In this document: in pieces, positions 1-12,030 of the stretch
Layout: each line of letters starts with the position of its first letter
Position numbering within the stretch: the first letter of the stretch is position 1
Origin: Vermamoeba vermiformis
Taxonomy: Eukaryota > Tubulinea > Echinamoebida
Direction of reading: 5' to 3'
NCBI GenBank assembly: GCA_045837725.1
Contig: JBEWZL010000006.1
Span: forward strand, 248,001 to 312,000
Length of the DNA stretch: 64,000 nucleotides
The notes under the pieces: generated by a model
The model's input: only the letters and a program-made list of their open reading frames with translations
Told to the model about the DNA's origin: nothing
The model's database searches: none
Translations under genes and position numbers: made by a program

Positions 1-1
1 T

Positions 2-922
2 TACTTCCGTTCAGGCCTCGACATTGCCTTCGAATTCATACCACAATTGATCTTCATGCTCTCTATCTTTGGCTACCTCTGCTTCCTTATCTTGTTCAAA
101 TGGTTCTTGCCGTACATGCACTACGACATTATTAGCGCCGGCGAGCCTGTGGACCATACTTGTGCTCCTGATTTGGGCAAACTTGGTTGCTCGCCTGCTG
201 GCACTCAATGCGCTCCTGCCTTGCTGAACGTGTTGATTTACATGTTCTTGGCCCCAACGGACGAATGTGCCTCGAAGAACTTGTTCCCGGCCCAAAAAAC
301 CGTTCAACTTGTGCTGATCGTGCTCGCTTTGGTCTCCATTCCTGTCATGTTGCTTGTGAAGCCATTGGTCCTGCGCTACAGACACAACAAGAGCAAAGCT
401 GCCTATGAAATAGTGCGCGATGACGATCTGATTATCAACAAGCAAAATGACCACGATGACTTGCACTCTGCAAGCGAGTCCAAAGATGAAAAATCATCGC
501 AGGGTACCGGCACCGGCGGTCACGGCCACGGTCACGATGACGAAGAATTTGAATTCGGTGAAGTGATGATTCATCAACTGATCGAAACAATTGAATTCGT
601 ACTGTCATCGGTGTCCAACACTGCCTCGTACTTGCGTCTTTGGGCGCTGTCCCTGGCTCATTCCGAACTGTCCACAGTGTTCTGGGACATGCTGCTCGTC
701 AAGACCATCAAGTCGCAGTGGTACTATGCCTTATTTGGCATCGCTGTGTGGATCGGCGTGACTGTCATCGTGCTCATGTGCATGGAGTCGTTGTCCGCGT
801 TCTTGCACGCATTGCGATTGCATTGGGTCGAGTACATGAACAAGTTCTACAAAGGCGATGGCAAGAAGTTTGTGCCGTTCTCTTACAACGCCATTTTGTC
901 TGGTGAAGCGAACGACCAATAA
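2..922 (+). CDS. V-type proton ATPase subunit a, C-terminal part (5' end outside window)
   Basis: This is the C-terminal 306 residues of the membrane-embedded a subunit (about 100 kDa) of the vacuolar proton pump. The reading frame is open from base 2 and ends at TAA 920-922. The family hallmark SYLRLWALSLAHSELS is present near 630; its Arg corresponds to the essential proton-path arginine of the V0 sector. Hydrophobic segments at the start (LIFMLSIFGYLCFLILF), after ACPTDE-like loop residues, and near the end (ALFGIAVWIGVTVIVLMC) fit the half-channel helices. The C-terminus with LHWVEYMNKFYKGDGKKFVPF is typical for the family. The charged loop with a GHGHGHDD stretch precedes the hallmark helix. 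No intron falls in this part. The protein would act in endolysosomes or the contractile vacuole. Identification is secure; the N-terminal half is not visible. Confidence 0.96.
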   Translation, partial: YFRSGLDIAFEFIPQLIFMLSIFGYLCFLILFKWFLPYMHYDIISAGEPVDHTCAPDLGKLGCSPAGTQCAPALLNVLIYMFLAPTDECASKNLFPAQKTVQLVLIVLALVSIPVMLLVKPLVLRYRHNKSKAAYEIVRDDDLIINKQNDHDDLHSASESKDEKSSQGTGTGGHGHGHDDEEFEFGEVMIHQLIETIEFVLSSVSNTASYLRLWALSLAHSELSTVFWDMLLVKTIKSQWYYALFGIAVWIGVTVIVLMCMESLSAFLHALRLHWVEYMNKFYKGDGKKFVPFSYNAILSGEANDQ

Positions 923-1050
923 TACCCTGTAGCACCAATAAGGAAATTCTAATCCTCACCAAAACATTTTCGACATAAAATTTCAGTTTCGGACAATTTA
1001 ATCGAATTTGAATTTTGTGAAAAATGATTTAATTACGTATAGTTTATGAA

Positions 1051-2790
1051 CTAATAATAGATGGCTTCAATTTCATACAACTTGGGCAATTTTTCGAATA
1101 TTTTTTGTTGATCCAATCGAAATTCTTTCTCTGAATCCATCGTCACTGCCAAATACTGCAAAGATGTCAAAAGTGTCAAGTTTTCTAATGGCTTGGAATC
1201 ACGCACATCTAAATCCAACCACGTCAATTTGTTCAAATTAGTCCACGTTTCCATATTTGCATTGGCGTTGATGTGCAGCGTCAAATTTTCCAAGTTTGTT
1301 AATTGACCAATCGCATTGCACATTTGGGGAGAGGCATCAAGCAATGATAATAGTGTCAAGTGTTGAAAATTTGTGAGTGCATTGACCATATTTGGAGTAT
1401 CTGGTATTTGAGACAATTGTTCCAAATTTGTCAATAGAACGAGATCTGAAAACGCCACCGGTCCTGGTTTTGCTGAAATCGATTTTAAGGAGGTCATTTT
1501 GGATGCGTCTTCGAAAGTCACGTTGCCTCTCAATGCTGCAATCTCGGTTAATCTCGCCAAAGCAGTTGAAATATTCACTGAAACGTTGTTGCCCGCCTGG
1601 AAAAATTTTACTTCGAGATCCACCAAATTTGTCAATGAATTGATAGCTGCAGCTAATTGTGTTGCATCAAATTTGCCTTCGATATGTAATCTGAGGTATT
1701 CAAGCTTTGTAAATCTCGCTAGTTCGTTGAAATAATTGGATCCAGTTTCTTCATCGATAATTGTCAATGAATTAATGATCAGCTCTTGCAGCCCATTTGA
1801 TTTGATATAAGAGAACAGCTCTTTTCTTTCCGCTTCAGGCCATGATTCGTTGAAATTGATTCGCAGAAATCCCAAATTAGTTAACTTTGACATGTGACGC
1901 GGTGGCACATCCGTAACTGACAAAGAGGTCAGATGAGCTGGATATTCGTCAATATCATGGGCTGTGATGCCAAGTGATTCTAAATTTGTCAATTTTCCGA
2001 CAGAGAATAGCTGTTCTGAGTGCATTTCATCGTAAATAAGGTCTTTTAAGCCATTAACGTACGGATTCAGATCTTCAGGCGTAAATTTGAACTTTTCGCC
2101 AATTGCTATTAATTTCGTCAATATCGATGGGTTGGGTAGGAGTGTGAATGGATTATATTCTTCTTCTTGAAAGGTAAGATCTAGGCTTTGTATTTTTGAT
2201 AAATTTTTCAGGACGTCCAAATCCGCTGCTTTTGTCGGCTTTAATTCTTCTAGCAATGTTAATCCTTTTAAATAGCCATATAAATCGATAGGTACGCTAT
2301 CAGTATTCTGAAGGATTTTCAAGTACTGAAGATCGGTCAAAACTGCCAACGCCATCCAATCCTGAATCGGTGCTGTATCTCTAATGTGCTCGATTTCAAG
2401 GCCAGTTAAATTGCTTAAGTTTGTGATGTGATTTGATACGTCGGAAATTGATCTGAATTTGTTCTTCAAGAAAGACAAGTAGATTGGTTTCGCGCATCTC
2501 GAGAAAGTCTTCACTACTTCTTCAACTTGGTCTGCAGCTACCAAAAAAGTCACAAAGTCTCGCTCGTCGATGAGATTGAACCATTTCTTGTTAATTACTC
2601 GTGCAACTAACTTGGTGTCCGCGTCAAAGAAAGTTATCATCAACTGGAACAGATCGGTTGGCAAATCACCGAATTCCTGTTATTTAATATTAACAAATAA
2701 TTATATGAGTGAATATAAAGGAGAATAAGAACGGCATAATATTATCTAATTAGATTTTCTGAATTATTTTTGTAAGTGAGTCCTTACCAT
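1051..2790 (-). CDS. F-box protein with leucine-rich repeats
   Basis: Two exons: 2788-2790 (the ATG alone) and 1051-2676, giving 542 aa. The ATG at 2788-2790 is followed at once by the donor GTAAGG, and the acceptor CAG lies at 2677-2679, so the protein begins MEFGDLPTDLFQLM. Residues about 5-40 form an F-box (LP..LFQLM..FF, then VINKKWFNLI). The rest is a series of irregular LRRs built around L-T-N-L-..-L units (for example LTNLTGLEIEHIR-like and LTNLENLTLHINA). F-box proteins bind SKP1 in SCF (cullin-1) ubiquitin ligases, and the LRRs would choose the substrate; which one is unknown. It is convergent with the V-ATPase gene. A second gene of the same design, with the same ATG-intron arrangement, lies at 19327-21005. 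Confidence 0.85.
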
Positions 2791-3008
2791 TTTAAGCTGC
2801 TCTTCTTCAGATTATAATTATAATCTCAATAAACTACAACTTTTTGTCAATTCGTCGTTGGTTTTCAGATTCTGCGATCTGAGAAGGAAATACGTCACCC
2901 AGGTCGACTGTTAGGTGAACCTAGTTATCTTGTTGTTTTAACACTGACTGTAGAGTTTGTAAAACATCGAAATCGCTCCGCCATTTATGACCATGTTTAT
3001 GACACAAG

Positions 3009-3428
3009 TCTTCTGCCACAAATCGCTTGTGCACGAAAAATCTGGTACCTTGTACACAAGCTTTTGACGATCAAGACCTTCCTCCCCTCACCCGCAACGA
3101 CAAAAACACCTACAAGAAGCAGTCTCTTAATTTTAGAATTAATTTAGACAATTACCTTGAACAACACGTTCCTTTTATTGAAGAAGTCCAAGTTTTGATC
3201 AACAGTGGCAGATCAGATGCCACCGAACCAAAAGAAGGCACAGAATTCCGTTTTGAAAGCAAAAAGTTGGGTGCGACTTGTAAGTCAGCTTCTTCTATTT
3301 TAAGGAATAGTGAGAAAGACACGTGGTTCAAAAAAGTTCATGACGAACAAATTAATCGCGGCTTCGCAGTTGCTTTTGAAATTGAACGTAGTTTTATTAC
3401 TGCTTTATTACCAATCATTTACGTCTAG
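3009..3428 (+). CDS. Unassigned ORF or 3' exon
   Basis: The frame is open from a possible acceptor (CACAAG, ending 3008) to TAG 3426-3428 and encodes about 139 residues with normal amino-acid mixture (acidic, Lys-rich, ending [14 protein letters not shown]). It has no in-frame ATG. The only nearby ATGs (2987, 2993, 2999) are in another frame that stops soon after, so the 5' structure is unresolved. The ORF overlaps the 3' end of the convergent purF gene by 21 bp. I recognise no domain. It may be the last exon of a small gene, a decayed gene, or chance. Confidence 0.35.
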   Translation, partial: SSATNRLCTKNLVPCTQAFDDQDLPPLTRNDKNTYKKQSLNFRINLDNYLEQHVPFIEEVQVLINSGRSDATEPKEGTEFRFESKKLGATCKSASSILRNSEKDTWFKKVHDEQINRGFAVAFEIERSFITALLPIIYV

Positions 3429-5748
3429 CGGATAATTGCCCGAGAAACACGCCGAGCAATGCGTGCTCTTATGTTCTTGTTGGTCTTCGATAATTTTCAA
3501 CATTCCTTCGTGTGAAAGGTACATCAGCGAGTCAGCTTCGATAAATTTACATGTTTCTTCCACTGTTTTGCTATGAGCAATAAGTTCCTATATAAATAAG
3601 CACCGTTAGCAATTTAGTTTGCAAGATCGAGATCGGATGTAGCATGAAAAACGCTTTGTGTATGTTTGATTAGTAAATGATATTATACTTACGTCATAAC
3701 TCTTCATATCAATACCCATAAAGCAAGGATGAGCAACTGGCGGAGAGCTTCAGAAAAGTTAATAAACGGATCCGAAATAAAATTTGGATCTGTACCTAAT
3801 TCTGACGTGAATAGACTTAGGCTTGCCTTGTTCTCTAATCATAGCGATTAAACTCTTCAAAGTAGTACCGCGCACGAGCGAGTCGTCAATCAGAACGATG
3901 TTTTTGCCTTCAAGATTCTCGCGCAAAGCATTGTACTTTAATTTTACTCCCTTTTGTCGCAAACTGCTGTCAGGCTACAAAATAATAAATTAAATTAGCA
4001 CCATTTTTTCCTAATTAGGCAAGCGGATCTAATTTTTTTGCCTTACCTCGATAAAAGTTCGTCCAATGTATCTGTTCTTAGTCAAACCTTCAGTGAACGG
4101 CAATTTTGCCTCAATTGCATAACCAATAGCAGCAGGCGTGGATGAGTCAGGCACACCAATGACGAGATCCGCATCTGGTGCCGGCGCATCCTTCGCTAAT
4201 TGTTGACCCAACTTTTGTCGTACTTTGTGAACGAGCTGGTTCTCCATGACTGAATCAGGGCGTGCAAAATAGACGTACTCGAATACGCAGAATGCTTGAA
4301 TTGAAGGCGAGGATTGTCGGCCCTACAAATAAAATTGGATTCGGAGGTCAGATCCGGATCTTCCTAAGCAATATTATTCTAGCTTCACTGATCATACCTC
4401 ATATGAAGTAATACCATTCTTATCGATGCAAATAATTTCTCCGGGATTAACATCGCGCATATGTTGAGCTCCAATTGTGGTAAGTGCGCACGACTCGGAT
4501 GCGAGTGCGTAACCAACCTAAGCATGATATTAGTCCTAGTACTATTTGTATAGTACATATATAATGATATCCATCATATAGTAAAGAGAAAGAAGGTTTT
4601 GTTGAAAAAAATTTGTTACCTTGTCAGTACCGGGGATCGGGATCTTGCCAATGCAAAGAGGTCGCAAGCCATGCTCGTCTCTAAATCCGTATATTTGATT
4701 TCTATTCATCATCACCATCGCATAAGCACCGTCGGATTGTGACATGAACGACTTGATTCTGTTCACCCAATCAGGGCCGTCTTTTTCTTCAAATCCCTCA
4801 GGAGGCGAGCACATCATCTACAACCCATATTAATATATATAATACGTATTATATTACTAAATTTGGAATATTTTGTACCTGCACAATGACTTCGCTGTCA
4901 GTTGAAGTGAACATGCCTGTGCCTCGTTCTAGAAGCTTTCGACGCAATTTGTTCTTCTTGGTAAGCTAGACAATATTAAACATAAGTAAATAATATAGTA
5001 ATAGTAATAGTAATAATATATTATTAATAAAATGCTTCATTATAAATAAATAGTTTCCGATCTGAGCTGAAAACAATGTGATCCGTACTTGTCCGTTATG
5101 GGCTGTAGCAATGGGACCATGCGCGGATTCGAGCGAAAATGGCTGAGCATTGACGAGCGTTGAACTGCCAGCGGTAGAATAACGTGTGTGACCAATAGCG
5201 AGGTGTCCCTTTAGTTGCGCGATCGCATCTTCTGTAAAAGCCTGGAAATGGTCAATTAGTTAATATATTACGTACTATTATTTGCATTAATATAAGTAGT
5301 CATAATAATCACACGGTTTGATGATCTTGAAACGTCAAAAAAATTTGGATTCGATCTGGATCTAGATCAAGTAACTTATTGTCCAATGTAATTTACCCGC
5401 CTTCTTTGTTAAAGATATATCCTAATTAATTAGCTTACTTGCATCACCAGACCCATGGCTTTATGAGAATAATGAGAATAACCAGTGGATGAGACAATGC
5501 CACAGCTCTCTTGGCCACGATGTTGCAACGCGTGCAATGCAAAATATGTTATACGTGCGGCATCGCTAACTTCGGGCAAATAAACGCTTATTTACAACGG
5601 ATTAGCAAAAATTAATAAACGATCGAGTTATGCTTAAAAGGTAAATTTATAAATATACGTGATTGCTTCGAGAAATATTTTTATTTGTATATTCATAGTT
5701 AGCTTACCCAAAAACACCGCATTCTTCGTGAGGCTTATCGAGATCCAT
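3408..5748 (-). CDS. purF: Amidophosphoribosyltransferase (PRPP amidotransferase)
   Basis: This enzyme makes 5-phosphoribosylamine from PRPP and glutamine, the first committed step of de novo purine synthesis. Ten exons read 5' to 3' on this strand: 5748-5708, 5586-5439, 5241-5089, 4965-4879, 4817-4620, 4517-4398, 4322-4047, 3974-3796, 3747-3693, 3587-3408 (478 aa). All joins keep frame. [14 protein letters not shown] supplies the nucleophilic Cys10 after removal of a short propeptide, as in the Bacillus/animal class. Glutaminase-domain motifs [12 protein letters not shown] and HNGQ follow. The phosphoribosyltransferase domain has [12 protein letters not shown] and the PRPP loop [14 protein letters not shown]. 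Cysteines in HPCFMGID and in [10 protein letters not shown] fit iron-sulphur ligands of this class. It is slightly shorter than the usual 500-517 aa. purH is its divergent neighbour. Confidence 0.95.
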
Positions 5749-6140
5749 TGTTGTAACGTGCTTGATCTGGGTTATATTATCTATTAGCTTCGAGCCCCGT
5801 TGCAGATATAAATAATTATCGACAAAAATGAAAAGTTTACGGCACCGTTTGGCCGAGAAGACACAAATTATCAATTTTATGATTAACTTTAAGACTTTAC
5901 CGGCTAGTTTATTGAGAAGCACGTTATCGATACGTTTACAGTATTCAGGTTGAGAAAAAGGATGCTGCCGCCCAACTGTTTATTCAGCAGTCGTGTTGAT
6001 GACTTTGAGACCCGGATCCCGCGTGATAAAACAAAAAATATCGGAATGTCCGGTAAAAAGTCTTGCAATTTTTTTTGTTGCATTTTAGGGACATCATTTC
6101 GATCCACCTAATCATACATCATCACCATAAAGCAAAGCAG
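5749..6140. promoter_or_regulatory. Shared intergenic region between divergent purF and purH
   Basis: These 392 bp separate the two start codons of consecutive-pathway purine genes and must hold both promoters. The stretch is AT-rich with a GATCCCG block near 6016. I see no clear TATA box or long repeat. Joint regulation is inferred from position only. Confidence 0.55.
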
Positions 6141-8253
6141 ATGTCGCACAAACGAGCTCTGATCAGCGTTTACAACAAACAAGGCATATTTGAGTTTGCC
6201 AAGAGCCTTCATGATTTGGGCTTTGAATTAATTTCTACTGGCGGTACTTTCCAAAAGCTTAAAGGTAAGTTAGTGACGATCCGTTTTGTTTTTTGAAAAG
6301 TTTTTGATCCGATCCGACTACGATATTTACGCTTGATAATTTGCCAATATCAGTGATAAATATTCTTTGATTTATTTTTGCATTTGTTTAATCTATTCAT
6401 GTTAAGAGGGCGGACTTCCAGTGCACCAAGTTTCAGATGTGACTTCATTCCCCGAGATCCTCGGCGGACGTGTCAAGACTCTCCATCCCTCGGTATGTAT
6501 GACATAAAACATCGTTTAATTCTCGAGACTTGAATTTTAATGATAAAATTGATCTAGATCCACGGAGGTATTTTGGCTCGCCGCACAGAAGAACACTTGA
6601 AGGAACTAGAAGCTCATAAAATCACTCCCATTGACCTCGTAGTGTGCAATCTTTATCCTTTCGAAGAGGTAATTGTTTATTAGGTGGATGTGATCTGATC
6701 ACGTGTCTCCTTTTCAGACCATCAAGAAACAAGGTGTGACTGAAAAAGAAATCATCGAAGAGATCGATATTGGTGGTGTCACTTTATTGCGCGCTGCTGC
6801 CAAGAACTTTGAATCCGTAGTCGTTGTTTGCGATCCTGCCGATTACACTTCGATCGCTGAAGGTATTCGCTCTAATAACACCTTCTACCGTCAATAATAG
6901 TACACTCATAATTATCTTTACATAGATTTAAAGAATGCCAGCGGAATCAGCGTGGAAAACAGACGCAAGTTCGCACTGAAAGCCTTCAGACACACCGCTT
7001 GCTACGACGCTGCTATTTCCAACTGGTTCACTAAGCAAGTTGAAGGACCCAACACTTTGCCCAGGTAAGACATATCAAAGTGACTGTTCGAATGTCCGTC
7101 TTCTAATTTTTTTGTAGCGAGTTGATCTTGACTGCTGAACGCGCTCAAACCCTCCGCTACGGTGAGAACCCTCATCAACAAGGTGCTTGGTACTACTTCA
7201 AGGGTGTTCAACAACCCTTCTTGCAACTCCAAGGTCAAAAGGAGTTGTCCTACAACAACATTTGGGACATGGAAGCTGCTTGGGCTATTCCGAAGGAATT
7301 CGTAAGTAACAAAATATCATTTTATAGTAATTTATCTAGGGCCTTCGTATAATTACTTTACGGGAACTGTTTTCTAATTCATCTCGTATTTCTAGAAAGA
7401 GCCTTGCTGCGCCATTATCAAGCACTGCACTCCTTGCGGCTTGGCCATTGCCGATACCTTAGTGAATGCCTACAAGTTGGCTTTCGAATCAGACACTGTT
7501 TCTGCGTTCGGATCCATCATTGCTGTCAACAGAGAAGTGGATCAAGCTTTTGTCGACGCCGTTGGTTCTCTCTTCGTTGAAGTATTGGTCGCTCCTTCAT
7601 TCACTCCGGAGGCTTTGCAAACTTTGACGCAAAAGAAAAAGAACTGCCGTATTCTCCAAGCCAACCCCGGTGCCACCGAACCAGGTCTTGTCATTCACTC
7701 AGTTTACGGCGGTTTGCTCGTACAAACTCCTGACTTGGCTGGTACATAGCTCTAAGCGCCTAGTTATCATTATTCTAATTATTTACAGGCGTTGATTTCT
7801 CCAAGTGGAAGGTTGTCACCAAGAAACAACCCACTGAAGAGCAGAAACAGTCATTAGCCTTCGCTTGGCTCGCTACCAAGCACGTCAAATCTAATGCCAT
7901 CGTGTTAGTCCAGGGTACTGCTACCGTTGGTGTTGGTACTGGTCAACCCAACCGTGTGGACTCTGTCTGGTTGGCTGCCAAACGTGCTGGTGAACGCGCC
8001 AAGAACTCCGTATTGGTACGTTTCAGACATTACCGCATTGGTTCTCGGTCACTACTCGAGTAATACTAACGACCTATTATAGGGCTCTGATGCCTTCTTC
8101 CCCTTCCCTGATGGTGTTGAGGCTGCTGCTCAATCTGGCGTCATTGCTGTGATCCAGCCCGGTGGTTCTGTTAAAGACCAAGAAGTTATCGATACCGCTG
8201 ATAAGCATGGATTGATTATGGTATTCACTGGAGAGCGCCACTTCAAGCATTAA
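6141..8253 (+). CDS. purH: Bifunctional purine biosynthesis protein (AICAR transformylase/IMP cyclohydrolase), bacterial type
   Basis: It catalyses the last two steps to IMP: formylation of AICAR using 10-formyl-THF, then ring closure. Nine exons: 6141-6264, 6407-6492, 6558-6668, 6718-6862, 6926-7064, 7118-7301, 7396-7741, 7789-8015, 8083-8253 (510 aa), all in frame. The start at 6141 ([15 protein letters not shown]) is the usual family start. The N-terminal cyclohydrolase/MGS-like domain shows LISTGGTF and [16 protein letters not shown]. The transformylase domain shows [13 protein letters not shown], the catalytic KHCTPCG lysine-histidine pair, and [12 protein letters not shown]. Length and the ending [13 protein letters not shown]...ERHFKH match bacterial PurH rather than the longer animal ATIC, which ends differently. 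Whether this reflects transfer or an old amoebozoan trait needs a tree. Confidence 0.95.
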
Positions 8254-8258
8254 ATAAA
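8253..8258 (+). terminator. Poly(A) signal AATAAA of purH
   Basis: A canonical AATAAA overlaps the last base of the purH stop codon, implying a very short 3' UTR. Confidence 0.4.
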
Positions 8259-8463
8259 GTAGCCTTTGCGAAAATTTTAAAATACGGGTGGTGTACCTTC
8301 CTTGCTTGATACGGGAGTATTTTACTCCCGAAAATTGCTTTCATGTGGAGCGGCAATACGCTAAGGTTGCCATGTGTACCTTCGGTTGAAATGACGAGAT
8401 TGCACGGGAGATTAATTTTTATTATAACCGTTTAATTTTTTTGGTTATTTTGATGTATTTACA

Positions 8464-11400
8464 ATGGAGGAGCACGAGCACAAAGAAGAGGATGGGCCTT
8501 TACCGCCGATAGTAATACCGGTGGTATTGCCGCCTCCACCAAAACCAACATTTAACATCCCGCTTCAAAAGACGGCGCTATTGAACAGATTGAATCAAGA
8601 TGCGCGGGATTTAACAGTACCAAAATCAGCAAGCGCTATTGCATTACGACCGAGAAAGCTTACTGTATCGTCAACGCAGACTACACCTCTAAAACCACGA
8701 CGTAATATTAGAAGAGTAAAATCCGACTCTGAATTGAAGCACTCGTGGGACTACAGCCGCTATATTAATTTTAATTCCAAAAAATACAAAGATTCACCAA
8801 CATCAAACAACAACAGTAATTCGTCAAGTCCGACTGTTCCAAGAGCAAATCCAGAAGAAGTTCCAGATGCAGCTTCCGCTCAATCAAAGCTACCTCCAAA
8901 ACCACAGCATATTTCATTAAATTTAAATTCAGTAACGAGGGGCACGACAGATGAATTTTCACCGGTTGTAATAGCGAGGAGCGGATCTTCTGGTGCTTTA
9001 CCTGACAAAAAGAAAAAGAGCTCGTGGCGCAAATCGTTGAAGAAGGAGAAAGAAAAAGATAAAGATCCTAAGCCGTCGCTACCAAAGGTTGAAGAAAACA
9101 GTAGTAGTGATGGACCTAGTTCACAGCCATCGATGATGAAGGCTTCGAAGTCAGATTTCCTTCGAAGGTAAATTACAAAAATTTAGATAAAAATTTCGAA
9201 TAATATTAACCAAATGGCATTATAGTAAAAAGAAATCAACCTTCCGCAAATCAGAAGTTCCAGCAAATAGGAAAAAACCAGCAACAAATAGGCTAACTGA
9301 GTCGTTGTTATCACCACACTTGGACGTCGAACAAAAAGACTCGCCGAGAAAAAATGCAAATGAAGCAGAGGACCTCGTATATTTAAATTACCACGAAGAA
9401 CGGGTATGTAACTTAATACTTTTGGCTAGAGAATGGACTTGAATTATTCCGTTAATTAATATTTAAAATTTTTACAACATCGATCGAAAGGCTATTATAC
9501 TATGCACGAGGCAGTATTATTTACCGTGGATTATTATTTTTTTAAATTTATTTCATGAATTGGAAACTGACTGAATAATTTGATTAACGTATTTTCTTAG
9601 CTGATGGCCGCAGGATCGATCGATAGTTTACTGAAATTTATGATCGAAACCATTCAAGATACAACTTTTGTCAAAACGTTCTTGCTGACGCATCGCCACT
9701 TCATGACATCAGAGGATCTGCTCAACAAAATGATTGCGACGTATAAATTAGCACGCGACAATCCCGTTAAGGAAAAAGCAAATTTCACGCAGATGAGGTG
9801 CGTACAAAAACATTATTTTTAACATTGGCCGGTTCACTGAAGATTAACCGTGGGATCTGTGATATTTCCCTTTGAACGCACATTCCGGCATTTGGCACAA
9901 GTTTTATCAATATGATTTACCCGAGTGTATATTAACTGCTATATGATAGAGTCGTAAACGTGATCAAGCGCTGGATCCAGTTCAGTTCAGTGGAGTTCGT
10001 GCGCAGTCAATCGTTATTGCCAATTTTGAAAGCGTTCATCGTGGAATTGAACTGCGGCAGTGATTTGGACATCAACTTCTCGGGAATATTATACACGACC
10101 ATCAATGAGATAGCAAAAGACATTTTGGGCAAGCCGGTAAGTACACATCTAGCGCACAGTTAAAATTAGCAGCGCACTCCGCACGAATCTCAAATGTGTT
10201 TCTCGAGCTAAATTTTATGAAAATATTACGTATACGTATACCCTGGAGTAATTGCGAGTATTTTTCTTAGATGACAGACGCTGAGCTGGCAGATGCGCCA
10301 TCGCCCGTGCTGAACCGAAAAATTAAATCAGCCGCCAAGCAAGAAGCAAGGAACCTGGCCTTCCTTGTAAGTTATATACGCGTAGTTTTCGTTTTCCGGA
10401 TTTTTTTTACGATTGCTTAATTAATTTTAAGAGTTTTTACGGTTTCGAACGAAATAAATCGGAAAGGTGTATGATCCACGCACTTTTCGTTGATAGTAAA
10501 TCGAACACCGTTTTTGTGAGCGAAAATAACCATGATTGTGCTTAGGATATCGATCCCAAAGAGCTTGCTCGGCAGATGACGCTGTTTGACTTCACGCAGT
10601 TCAGCAAGATTCGACCGTGGGAGTTGCTTGACAACAACTTTATGAAGAAAGAAACGTCGCCTAATATCGCTTTTATCGCCGACAGATTCTCTCAGGTATG
10701 TTCCTCGGAGAACTACGCGATTGAGCTGCTGTCTAACTAACTAGTTTTCAGATCTCGAGGTGGATCGCATCCGAACTCTTGACGACACCTAACAGCAAGC
10801 AGCGCTCGAAAATTATTAGTCAATTCATAACTCTGGCGCAAGTAAGTTCTTATTCCGAAATACAAAAAAAAGCTCACAAACAAAAACTCACAATTATCTC
10901 GAATGCCGAGATCCAAGCTCAACAATAATTTTTGTGAATCTTTCAGTAATCTAAATTTATCCTAGCGTCTGGTCGAACTCCAAAACTTCCATACTGCGCA
11001 CAATATCATCGCGGCGTTGTCCCAAACAGTGGTCACGAATTTAAAATGGGTAAGAGCGTAATGCCGACAATTTTATAACACCAACGATTTTTTAAAGTAT
11101 TAAAGCGGTGCACATAAGACAGAAAAGACATTAATAGTTGTAAAAATAGGATGTGTCCTCGTCCACAATGTCCAAGTACGCGACACTCGAAGAGTTGTTC
11201 AGCCCTCTTGGAGGCTTCAGACACCTGCGGCCTGTTTATGAAAGCGCAAAACCGCCATTTATTCCGCCATTAAGTACGTGTTTCGAAACTAATTTTAAAC
11301 TTTATTCCGCTGACACTTGCTGACTTGTACTGTGCCAGATCTGTTGCTAAAGGACTTGGCTATGATAGAAGAGGGTAATCCTACCTATTGGAAGCCACCA

Positions 11401-11640
11401 GAGGAGCCAGATCCAAACGTTTCTGTACCAAAGAACTACGACCCTGAGGTCAAAATGATTAACGTGCTCAAGATCCAAATGCTCGGAAAGATCATTTCTA
11501 ATCTGCAGCTGGCGCAGGAATTCAAGTTTGTTATAACGCCTGTGCCCGTCATTCAGGAATATCTCCGATCAGGTCTATTTTGCCTGTCAGATCAGGAGTT
11601 CCAGAACTACAAAAACAGACAGAAGCGAATATCGAGCTGA
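8464..11640 (+). CDS. Ras guanine nucleotide exchange factor (RasGEF_N plus CDC25 domain)
   Basis: Ten exons: 8464-9167, 9226-9403, 9601-9797, 9950-10136, 10271-10366, 10546-10695, 10752-10841, 10966-11049, 11150-11273, 11339-11640 (703 aa), all in frame. Residues 1-290 are a basic, Pro/Ser-rich, probably disordered region with a KKKKSSWRKSLKKEKEK cluster that could bind membranes. From about 295 a RasGEF_N domain follows (AAGSIDSLLKFMIETIQD... FVKTFLLTHRHF, then VIKRWIQF). The CDC25 catalytic domain runs from about 440 to the C-terminus: DPKELARQMTLFDFTQFSKI, the helical-hairpin region RWIASELLT, FHTAHNIIAALSQTVV, and GNPTYW. Such proteins load GTP on Ras in cytoskeletal and chemotactic signalling. 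No other domain is seen. Confidence 0.93.
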
Positions 11641-12030
11641 AAAATCATAAAGGAAAGAATCGGTTTCCTTTTGTCGTATGTACACTAGTCACGTCATAAA
11701 TCCGAGTGTAAATAAAGTTGTAAATTAGCTTAATAAAGTAAAGTCATTTCGAACCGAAGGATCCTGACTCCAAAGCGGAGAAAGCGAGGAAAAAAGAACG
11801 ATATTAGTACCGAATTCCATTAGGAGTATTTCCTCCAGGATTAATTATAATTTGCATCGTGGATACAGAATCCTTGGATTACAAATCTCCCGGGTATCTC
11901 GCGACGCACGTGCGGAGAAAAAAATTCTGCCAACACGATGATAAAAACTGTTACGGAAGATCGGCATTTCATTGATTGATTGGCGAGTGAGTACCACGAC
12001 TCCCCATTTTTTATAATTTTTAGATTCAAG
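11641..12030. other. Spacer between RasGEF and PAH gene
   Basis: Two AATAAA signals at 11711-11716 and 11732-11737 probably end the RasGEF transcript. The rest, including the run up to the ATG at 12031, should hold the promoter of the next gene. I see no ORF or repeat that needs explaining. Confidence 0.5.
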
